A stretch of DNA of 5,472 nt from positions 1 through 5,472 of the forward strand of contig CALOCY010000028.1 in the NCBI GenBank assembly GCA_942491975.1, in the 5' to 3' direction. This DNA comes from CALOCY01 sp942491975 (GTDB lineage: Bacteria; Bacteroidota; Bacteroidia; Bacteroidales; Prolixibacteraceae). This document shows positions 1-5,472 of the stretch, piece by piece (positions within the stretch are counted from its first letter, which is position 1; every line of letters starts with the position of its first letter). Below the pieces are notes generated by a model. The model was not told the DNA's origin, searched no databases, and saw only the letters and a list, made by a program, of their open reading frames with translations. A program made the translations under genes and the position numbers.

Positions 1-309
1 CTCGATGAACTTGAGGGAAATCAGGAATTCAGGGATTTTTTCAGGTATTATGAAAAGCTCGAGCAAGAATTGAAATCACTGAAAGCCAATGAAGCTATCC
101 TGCGTTTGGGCGGAGGGAAAACCTGGTTCGATAACTCTATTGGATTATCAATTGACAGCGATGTTTTTGTTGACGAAGAACTGCTCGGGCAGTATCTCTC
201 TCTGCTGAGGATCGGAAATATTCCTTTTCCATCGACACGGTCAGCTATTGTGAAAGATAATATTCCCGCTCATCCTTTGGGATGGGTAAGGCTTTCCGTC
301 GAGGATTGA
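1..309 (+). CDS. csm5: Csm5-like type III-A RAMP protein, C-terminal part (5' end outside window)
   Basis: The frame is open from base 1 to the TGA at 307-309, giving 102 residues of a protein whose start lies upstream. The visible part has a charged helical stretch (residues about 1-32), then the glycine-rich RAMP segment I-L-R-L-G-G-G-K-T-W-F, then near the end F-P-S-T-R-S-A-I-V and P-L-G-W-V-R-L. A glycine-rich loop followed by a terminal 'TR...PLGWV(R/K)L' motif is how Csm5 proteins of type III-A effector complexes usually end. In that family Csm5 caps the 3' end of the crRNA in the Csm complex and helps in crRNA maturation. This fragment carries no stop or frameshift, unlike the cas genes after it. 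cas6 follows 13 bases later on the same strand, as in an operon. The Csm5 assignment rests on the C-terminal motifs and the cas6 neighbour; another RAMP protein of a type III complex is the main alternative. Confidence 0.72.
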   Translation, partial: LDELEGNQEFRDFFRYYEKLEQELKSLKANEAILRLGGGKTWFDNSIGLSIDSDVFVDEELLGQYLSLLRIGNIPFPSTRSAIVKDNIPAHPLGWVRLSVED

Positions 310-322
310 TAATAGTTCAATC

Positions 323-1297
323 ATGTTCACTTCTCTTTCATCCCTCCCCATAGCCCGGTTTCGGTTCACCATTGAACCGACGGAGGAAATCCGACTACCG
401 CAGTACAAAGGTTCTGGATTTCGGGGCGGGTTCGAGTATGCGTTCAAAAGGGCGACGTGTATTACCCGAAACCGGTATTGCGACCCGTGTATCCTGAAAT
501 CATCCTGTGCGTACCACAGGGTGTGCGAGTCGAGGGTGGATCCCGGTAGGGCTGAAAGGCTGCGCCTCGGCGGCGATGCGCCGAATCCGTTTGTGATCGA
601 GCCGCAGTTGACGGAACAGGGATACTTCCGGCCGGGCGACCGGCTCATATTTCGATCATCCTTGTCGGAAGCGCGTCGGCTAGTTACCGTTCTTTGTCTA
701 TGCGTTCATGATTCTCGGTGAGAGTTTCGGGATCGGTTAGGGACGGGGGAGGTTTCGCCTTTTGTCGGTCGAGGAAGAAAACGGAAAGCAATTGTATGAA
801 AACGGTATCCTTTCGGGCGGTTTTCTCATCTGTTTGGCAGGGGAGATTATGCGATCCGATCTTTTGTTGGAAAATGATCGTTTGAAGATCCGTTTCGAGA
901 CTCCGGTGAGATTGAAGACCTCGTTCGGACGAGACAAAAAATCGCTGGTGACGGGGATGAATGAACCGGCTGACTTCCGGGTGATGTTGAAATCGTTGTA
1001 TCATCGCGAGTTTATGATCAATCAGCTTTATGGCGAAGGTGTCTGGCAGGAAGCATATGACAGCAGGACGTTGCCTCTTTTTGGCGATGAGGTAAAGATA
1101 GATTGCTCCCATGCCTTCTGGTACGACTGGGAAAGGTTTTCAAATCGCCAGAAACGTCGCATGAAACGTGGCGGTCTGATGGGGAGGTGACCTTAAGCGG
1201 CAAGGTTGCGCGGTATGTTCCCTTGTTCCGGCTTGGCGAATATCTGCATGTCGGCAGAGGTACCGGTTTCGGACTTGGAAAGATCATTCATGAATAA
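323..1297 (+). pseudogene. cas6: cas6 crRNA-processing endoribonuclease, broken by three frameshifts and one stop
   Basis: Cas6 of this RAMP family cuts the CRISPR precursor transcript within the repeats. Joined across frames, the gene would encode about 325 residues, the usual length. It starts at ATG 323 (no clear Shine-Dalgarno). The N-terminal part, frame of 323, has K-G-S-G-F-R-G-G-F-E-Y-A-F, a cysteine cluster (C46, C53, C56, C62, C68) and P-N-P-F-V-I-E-P. One base is missing near 653-660, and the next frame reads I-L-V-G-S-A. A second base is missing near 686-690; restoring a C gives S-Y-P-F-F-V-Y-A-F. A TAG at 738-740 sits inside G-I-G-*-G-R-G-R-F-R-L, where a basic residue such as Lys (AAG) would be expected. 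The Cas6 C-terminal domain follows to Y-D-W-E-R-F-S-N-R-Q and G-G-L-M-G. A G is missing from the run 1181-1184, and the last frame gives G-E-V-T-L-S-G-K-V and the glycine-rich H-V-G-R-G-T-G-F-G-L-G-K. The final I-I-H-E-stop may come from inserted DNA rather than cas6. Sequencing error is the alternative to true decay. Confidence 0.85.
1279..1284. repeat. Left copy of AAAGAT direct repeat at edge of AT-rich segment
   Basis: AAAGAT lies in the last codons of cas6 (after G-L-G) exactly where the base composition turns AT-rich. The same hexamer recurs at 5300-5305 where the composition turns back. It may be a target-site duplication or a short recombination homology. Six bases matching within a few tens of bases at each edge can also happen by chance. 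Confidence 0.3.
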
Positions 1298-1335
1298 ATG
1301 AATGGTAACGGTATAAAATTAATAGTGTTTTAATT
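1298..1335 (+). promoter_or_regulatory. AT-rich leader with possible -10 element and small inverted repeat
   Basis: The leader contains TATAAA at 1312-1317, which could be a -10 element. No good -35 lies at the normal spacing: CATGAA at 1289-1294 is poor. Directly before the ATG of the large gene is an inverted repeat, AATTAA (1317-1322) and TTAATT (1330-1335), with a 7-base loop. It covers the place where a ribosome binding site should be, and no purine-rich Shine-Dalgarno is present. An 11-codon ORF (ATG 1298-1300, stop TAA 1331-1333) ends two bases before the large gene's ATG and could couple translation. All of these are weak signals in AT-rich DNA. Confidence 0.22.
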
Positions 1336-4300
1336 ATGAAACCAGCCGAAAGAAAACATGTTTTTATATCCTATTCTCGAAGTGATGGTCAAGAATGGGC
1401 GGGTAGAATAAGCGATTTTCTTTCAAATATTGATATTAAATCTTGGCAGGATATTCATGATATGATTGGCGAGCATGATAATTGGACTGAGGTTAAAAAT
1501 GGTATTGATAGAGCTGAGCACTTAGTGGTTATAGTTACTATAGAAGCTTTAGAGTCAGCATGGGTGAAAAGGGAGTGTGAATATGCTTTAAAAAAAGGGA
1601 TTAATGTTTGTTCGGTGATTGTTGATAATAGTTGTATTGATCGACTTGAGGGATGGCAAAAAAATCGGAAATATTATATTTTTGAGAAAGAAGTTGATCG
1701 AAATCTTTTGCTGGATGTTGTTGGACGGAGTGGTGAACGGAATAGATTGTGTAAATGTATTCCAGATATGCCTATTAAATATGTTAATAGAGATTTTATT
1801 GAAAAAGTAAAAAATCGATTGCTTGATAAGTCTGGGAATGCGGTAAAGTCAACTGTTGCACTTGTTGGTTCTGGTGGATATGGGAAAACAGTTGCAGCAA
1901 AGGCGCTTTGTGCGGATGATGATATTGGTTTAGTTTATTCAGGGGGGGTTATTCCTATTGTGATTGGTAACGATTTATCATTTGCGTCTAAAGGGGGATA
2001 TGAAGCTAAGATTGTTGGTGTGATTGATGATGTTATATATAATTTGACGGGTGAAAGGTCGAGCTATAAATCAGTGGAAGCTATATCCAACGAGCTTGCT
2101 GTGATTTTGAGTGCTTGTGACAATGTTTTGCTGTTTATTGACGATGTCTGGCGTGAAAGTGATTTACGCTATTTTATGAGACTTTCAAATTTTTGCTCAA
2201 TAATAATTACGACAAGGAATAGGAGTTGCTTGGAGAGCAATATTGAAGTTTTTGAAGTAGGTAAATTTACAGCGGAAGAGGCGTTTGAGCTTATTTCATT
2301 TGGGCTGCCTGGTGTTGCTGGATATAATGAAAAGTATGCTTTAAAAAAATTGTCAGAAAAGTTATATGGATGGGCGCAATTGATTGCTATTGCAAATCGA
2401 TGGCTTTATAAGGTATGTCGAAAAGATATGGGTGTTGTTGATGCCGTTGATTTGTTTGTTAAATCTTTAGATGCTAAAGGTTATAAAGATATTGATCCTA
2501 AAGGAGAACGCGATCGTGATAAAAGTCTTTGCGCGTGTATTGATGCTAGTATTGACGATTTTGAGGAGGCTGATAAAGATCGTTTTTTTGAATTGTCAAT
2601 ATTTCCTGAGGATGAAGAACTTACTTTTGACGTGGTATTTATGTTGTGGAATAGAATTGGTGATCTGGATGAGTCTGATTGTTTGAAGTTGTGTGATTAT
2701 TTTTATGATTCTTCTTTATTTGAATCTTTTTCGTTTAAAAGAAAATCATTTCGTATACATGATAATATTGTTAAATATCTAAGGGATAAAATATCAGCGG
2801 ATAGGCGCTTGCGGATAAATGAGGCTTTGATTGCGGAGATCTGTTCTAAGTACCGCGAGGGATTTTCATCTATCCCTGTCAGTGAGAAATATATTTGGCG
2901 TAAACTTATCTGGCATTTGCATGAGTGTCGAAAGTTTGATGAGATTAAATCTGTGTTACTTGATTATGAGTGGGTTAAGAGGGAAATGATTGCAACAAAT
3001 AGTATAGAATTATATGGAAGTTATTTTTTTCTTGAAAATGATGATATGGTTGCACGTATAGGTCAGGCGATAGGTCTATCTTTGTATTCTATAGAGGAAT
3101 ATGATTCTTCAATTTCTGTCCAATTGTGGAGTCGCTTGGCTTACTATGAAGATATAGGCTCGTTTTTAAGGGATTTGAAAAGTGAATGTATTAAAAAGGC
3201 ATTATTTTTCTTATACCCTAGTCTTACCCCTCCTGGACTTCAAAAGATAAGATTGTCTGGATTTTATCAGAGTGATCCAGCTGTTGCGGCAACGTTTTCT
3301 GAAGACGATAGTTTCGTTTTTGCGAATTCAGATGTTAATGAGCAGGTGATATGGAGCAGCGATACTGGAAAATTTTTTGATGCGTATCAAGTCAATGCTG
3401 AGACTGATAATCCGGTCTATTATTCAAATGATCATGTATTTTACGCTAGAATGTATCGAGGGATGTTTATAGTTTCTTCAGTACAGGATAATGAGATGAT
3501 TCTTGAAATTGAGATGAAGTATTCTTTTGTTCAAGGATGTGTTTTTTCGGAAGATAAAAAGAGGATGTTGCTTTGGGTTGATTCTAAAAAAGTTTTGATG
3601 TATGATATTGAATCTTGTTTATTGCTTGCATCGTATAATGCTCGTGTAGATGTTTTGAGGGCAACTTTTTCAAATAATAGCTATAAGACGTTAATATCTT
3701 TGGATGATGGATCTCTGCTATATTTTAATACTCAGTCTTTCGATGAATTTAAAGAGTTCGGTTATGAAGATAGAGAGATAACAAAGTCATTTTTTCTGCC
3801 AAATGACGAAGGTTTTTTAGGGGTTCTTGATGAGGTTGATTTATTTTGTTGCTCTTTCGATGTCTCAGATGAATTCAGATTTCTTTCAACTGATGGGATG
3901 GGTGCTATAACACATATTGCATTTTCGGTAAAATCATCCCAGATAATAGCTGCTGATGTCAATGGTGTGATTGGTGTTTGGGATCTTAATACTCTCGTTA
4001 AGGTTAACTCATATCATTGCCATGATTTTTCTATCAATGCGATGAATGTTTCTCCTTTGGGTGATATGCTCATAAGCGCTTCGTTAGATAACACGGCCTG
4101 CGTATATGATTTAAAACGGAAAGAGCTGTTTCAGGTTTATAGGGGACATGAGGGAGATCTTAACGATGCTCGTTTTTCACATGATCAAAAATATATAGTT
4201 ACAGCTTCCGATGACTCAACTGTGCGCTTATGGTATCTAAAAAAGAATTCATTCCCGGTTAGATATCTAAGCTTTCATAAAAAGCAAGTGAATCATATAG

Positions 4301-5307
4301 ACTTCTCTTTATCTGGTAATTTATTAATTACTTCTTCTGATGATAAAAGCGTGAGAATATGGGATTTGTCGACAGGTGAGCTTTTTTGTGAACCATATAA
4401 TACTGATTATCCAGTACTGTGTGCTTTTTTTTCTAAGGACAGTTCTGCAGTGGCAGCTTTGTTGGCGGATGGCAGTCTTGAAGTTTTTGATTTTTCTTCG
4501 GTTTTAAAGCATCTGTATAAAAAAGATTTCATTGAGGGCGAGCAAAAAGTTAATCCTGTCTTGATAAATTATTCTCCTGATTCGAAACTTATAGCAGTAT
4601 CATGTTCTGATTATAATATTCGAATACTTGATGCTTTGACGGGTGAGTCTGTTTTTTTAATGGAAGGTCATATTGGAATGATAAGCGATATGTGTTTTTC
4701 TTCTGACTCAACTCAATTATTGACCTGTTCAAGCGATGGTTTTTCTGCTGTTTGGCACATTTCATCCGAAGGAGGGTATGTTCTTTTTGGTGGCCATAAA
4801 GATAAAATAAACTTCGCTAAATATAGTGACGACAGTAAACTTGTTATAACAGGTTCTAATGATGGTACGGCACGAATATGGTCTCCTCATCATGGTGAGG
4901 AAAAATTTCTTTTTGATTGTTCAGAGGGCTTCGATAATGATGGTGATATAAAAGTGCTTTATGGCGCTTTTCTCGAGTCATCGGATTTTGTTCTTACATA
5001 TACTGAACAATATATATCTTTTAACGAATCTTATTGGAGTGTAAGGATTTGGTCTTTAAAAGATGATAAACTCTTTAATTCTTTCGATAATTGCCTAGGG
5101 AGGGCTTCTATGGTAAACGTTTCATCAGATGGTCGTTATATTTATTTTGTTTTCGGTAAAAATCTCAAGGTTTTTGATGTCAATGATAAAGTTTTCATTG
5201 ATTCCATTGCTTTTGATGCTGATGTTACTGCTTTTTCTTCAATGAATTCAATTATAGGGGTTGGTGACAGATTAGGCGGAGTACATATTTGCACATTTCA
5301 AAGATGA
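1336..5307 (+). CDS. TIR - NB-ARC - APAF1-like helical - WD40 STAND immune receptor
   Basis: A 1323-residue cytoplasmic STAND protein with no signal peptide or membrane segment. The TIR domain spans about 7-125: H-V-F-I-S-Y-S-R-S-D at 8-17 and S-A-W-V-K-R-E at 74-80, where E80 is at the position of the catalytic glutamate of NAD-cleaving TIRs. The NB-ARC linker motif I-K-Y-V-N-R-D starts near 147. The Walker A motif is G-S-G-G-Y-G-K-T (178-185), Walker B L-L-F-I-D-D-V-W (265-272), and sensor 1 I-I-I-T-T-R (289-294). The GLPL-type motif is degenerate (G-W-A-Q-L near 345-349). The winged helix has L-S-I-F-P-E-D (420-426) and L-W (437-438), then an MHD-like R-I-H-D (473-476). An APAF1-like helical part (about 510-635) has W-H-L-H-E-C near 526 and ends in S-L-T-P-P-G. 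About 15 WD40 blades run from 640 to the end, most typical at 850-1190 (V-R-L-W at 963-966, V-R-I-W-D at 1006-1010, A-R-I-W at 1179-1182). The expected role is ligand sensing by the propellers, ATP-driven oligomerisation and TIR NADase activation during phage infection; this is family knowledge, not shown here. The ATG at 1336 lies six codons before the TIR fold begins, so the start is well placed. There is no CARF domain, so no sign of cyclic-oligoadenylate control. The gene is far more AT-rich than its neighbours. Confidence 0.93.
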   Translation: MKPAERKHVFISYSRSDGQEWAGRISDFLSNIDIKSWQDIHDMIGEHDNWTEVKNGIDRAEHLVVIVTIEALESAWVKRECEYALKKGINVCSVIVDNSCIDRLEGWQKNRKYYIFEKEVDRNLLLDVVGRSGERNRLCKCIPDMPIKYVNRDFIEKVKNRLLDKSGNAVKSTVALVGSGGYGKTVAAKALCADDDIGLVYSGGVIPIVIGNDLSFASKGGYEAKIVGVIDDVIYNLTGERSSYKSVEAISNELAVILSACDNVLLFIDDVWRESDLRYFMRLSNFCSIIITTRNRSCLESNIEVFEVGKFTAEEAFELISFGLPGVAGYNEKYALKKLSEKLYGWAQLIAIANRWLYKVCRKDMGVVDAVDLFVKSLDAKGYKDIDPKGERDRDKSLCACIDASIDDFEEADKDRFFELSIFPEDEELTFDVVFMLWNRIGDLDESDCLKLCDYFYDSSLFESFSFKRKSFRIHDNIVKYLRDKISADRRLRINEALIAEICSKYREGFSSIPVSEKYIWRKLIWHLHECRKFDEIKSVLLDYEWVKREMIATNSIELYGSYFFLENDDMVARIGQAIGLSLYSIEEYDSSISVQLWSRLAYYEDIGSFLRDLKSECIKKALFFLYPSLTPPGLQKIRLSGFYQSDPAVAATFSEDDSFVFANSDVNEQVIWSSDTGKFFDAYQVNAETDNPVYYSNDHVFYARMYRGMFIVSSVQDNEMILEIEMKYSFVQGCVFSEDKKRMLLWVDSKKVLMYDIESCLLLASYNARVDVLRATFSNNSYKTLISLDDGSLLYFNTQSFDEFKEFGYEDREITKSFFLPNDEGFLGVLDEVDLFCCSFDVSDEFRFLSTDGMGAITHIAFSVKSSQIIAADVNGVIGVWDLNTLVKVNSYHCHDFSINAMNVSPLGDMLISASLDNTACVYDLKRKELFQVYRGHEGDLNDARFSHDQKYIVTASDDSTVRLWYLKKNSFPVRYLSFHKKQVNHIDFSLSGNLLITSSDDKSVRIWDLSTGELFCEPYNTDYPVLCAFFSKDSSAVAALLADGSLEVFDFSSVLKHLYKKDFIEGEQKVNPVLINYSPDSKLIAVSCSDYNIRILDALTGESVFLMEGHIGMISDMCFSSDSTQLLTCSSDGFSAVWHISSEGGYVLFGGHKDKINFAKYSDDSKLVITGSNDGTARIWSPHHGEEKFLFDCSEGFDNDGDIKVLYGAFLESSDFVLTYTEQYISFNESYWSVRIWSLKDDKLFNSFDNCLGRASMVNVSSDGRYIYFVFGKNLKVFDVNDKVFIDSIAFDADVTAFSSMNSIIGVGDRLGGVHICTFQR
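5300..5305. repeat. Right copy of AAAGAT direct repeat at edge of AT-rich segment
   Basis: This is the second copy of AAAGAT. It covers the last codons and the first stop base of the STAND gene (CAA AGA TGA). G+C-richer DNA begins immediately after it. It pairs with the copy at 1279-1284; see that entry for the caution about chance. Confidence 0.3.
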
Positions 5308-5437
5308 CCATCAAGGACGCGGCATTTCTGAGAACGCTTTACATCCAGGAGCTGGGAACGGTCTGCGGATCGAAAATGAGCTGTTTAGGGTGACCGTGGG
5401 GGAGATAACCCAGGGCGATGAGTATTATATTGCGTGA
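5304..5437 (+). pseudogene. cas1: cas1 N-terminal remnant, frameshifted and cut short
   Basis: Cas1 is the integrase of CRISPR spacer acquisition. An ATG at 5304 overlaps the STAND gene's stop (ATGA) and opens a 29-codon frame that includes R-T-L-Y-I-Q-E-L-G-T-V. Shifting frame near 5362-5364, as if one C were missing, gives L-R-I-E-N-E-L-F-R-V-T-V-G-E. Together these match the usual Cas1 opening, '(M)xTLYxxEQGxxLxxxxxxLxVxxxGE'. The true ancestral start was probably close to the CTG at 5328, which lies where an ATG just before R-T-L-Y would be expected. After G-E-I the reading T-Q-G-D-E-Y-Y-I-A-stop (5435-5437) no longer resembles Cas1, so the gene is either truncated or damaged further. A full Cas1 has about 330 residues and would run far past the window. 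The identification rests on about 25 residues, so it is moderate, but the position after cas6 supports it. Confidence 0.6.
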
Positions 5438-5472
5438 AAGCTGTTTGTTGTGCACTAAGCATTTGTTGAGTA
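5438..5472. other. Unassigned end of window
   Basis: No recognisable coding motif, RNA, repeat or terminator is visible in these last bases. Stops occur in the frame that would continue cas1. It may be further decayed cas1 DNA or sequence joined to it by a deletion. Confidence 0.3.

Larger units (their letters stand above)
1285..5305. other. Probable inserted AT-rich segment carrying one STAND immune gene
   Basis: This 4,021-base stretch differs strongly in composition from both flanks and separates cas6 from a cas1 remnant, genes that are normally adjacent or close. It is bounded by AAAGAT on each side. It contains a short leader and a single large gene. No transposase, integrase, terminal inverted repeats or tRNA-derived sequence is visible, so the mechanism of entry is unknown. 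Removing the segment so that one AAAGAT remains would join the Cas6 frame to A-A-G-A-T-G at 5301-5306 without a break in frame. Insertion is an inference from composition, gene order and these edges; an old operon that acquired the gene by homologous recombination is equally possible. Confidence 0.45.

Noticed and set aside
567..584. Inverted repeat TCGGCG / CGCCGA as a terminator
   Set aside because: It lies within conserved cas6 coding sequence and has no T-tract after it.
241..648. Reverse-strand ORF of 135 codons
   Set aside because: It is antisense to csm5 and cas6 segments that carry clear family motifs; its product shows no recognisable domain.
650..760. Programmed frameshifting or stop readthrough in cas6
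   Set aside because: Several independent lesions in the same gene, and no slippery heptamer with a downstream structure that I can see; decay or error is simpler.
684..1112. Reverse-strand ORFs of 142 and 66 codons opposite cas6
   Set aside because: They are shadows of the Cas6 C-terminal domain coding strand; no motifs and an unlikely composition.
1103..1297. Separate 64-codon gene starting at ATG 1103
   Set aside because: Its second half is the glycine-rich C-terminus of Cas6 in a shifted frame; its first half is out-of-frame Cas6 sequence.
5308..5472. Rho-independent terminator after the STAND gene
   Set aside because: No GC-rich stem followed by a T-run is visible before the window ends.
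1..5472. CRISPR array
   Set aside because: No evenly spaced direct repeats of 20-40 bases are present; any array for this system must lie outside the window.
5418..5472. New gene starting at ATG 5418
   Set aside because: Only 18 codons are visible, with no recognisable motif and no well-spaced ribosome binding site.

Overview
The window reads left to right on the + strand as the downstream end of a type III-A CRISPR-Cas operon, interrupted by a large AT-rich gene for a TIR-NB-ARC-WD40 protein. The cas-derived flanks are of medium to high G+C (39 of 60 bases at 541-600). The large gene is clearly poorer (22 of 60 at 1801-1860, 15 of 60 at 3001-3060). The host cannot be fixed from this sequence. 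Weak or absent Shine-Dalgarno signals and the style of the Cas6 and Cas1 sequences would fit a green sulfur bacterium (Chlorobiota) or another Gram-negative anaerobe, but this is a guess.

Layout. 1-309 is the C-terminal end of an intact csm5-like RAMP gene. 323-1297 is a cas6 crRNA-processing endonuclease gene. It can be followed end to end only by crossing three reading frames and one in-frame TAG, so it is a pseudogene (or the sequence carries errors). 1298-1335 is a short AT-rich leader. 1336-5307 is one uninterrupted 1323-residue ORF: TIR, NB-ARC ATPase with winged helix and MHD-like motif, APAF1-like helical region, and about 15 WD40-type blades. 5304-5437 holds the start of a frameshifted cas1, which appears only when two frames are joined. 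The last ~60 bases are not recognisable.

How it fits together. A standard csm5-cas6-cas1 order appears to have been split by a 4.0-kb AT-rich segment carrying a single STAND (NLR-like) immune gene. The composition break coincides at both ends with the hexamer AAAGAT (1279-1284 and 5300-5305). Joining the two copies on paper continues the Cas6 frame into the DNA upstream of cas1. The STAND gene has stayed open for 1323 codons while both neighbouring cas genes are broken, suggesting the cell has kept the STAND gene and lost local crRNA processing and spacer acquisition. The direct link between the STAND protein and CRISPR function is inference.
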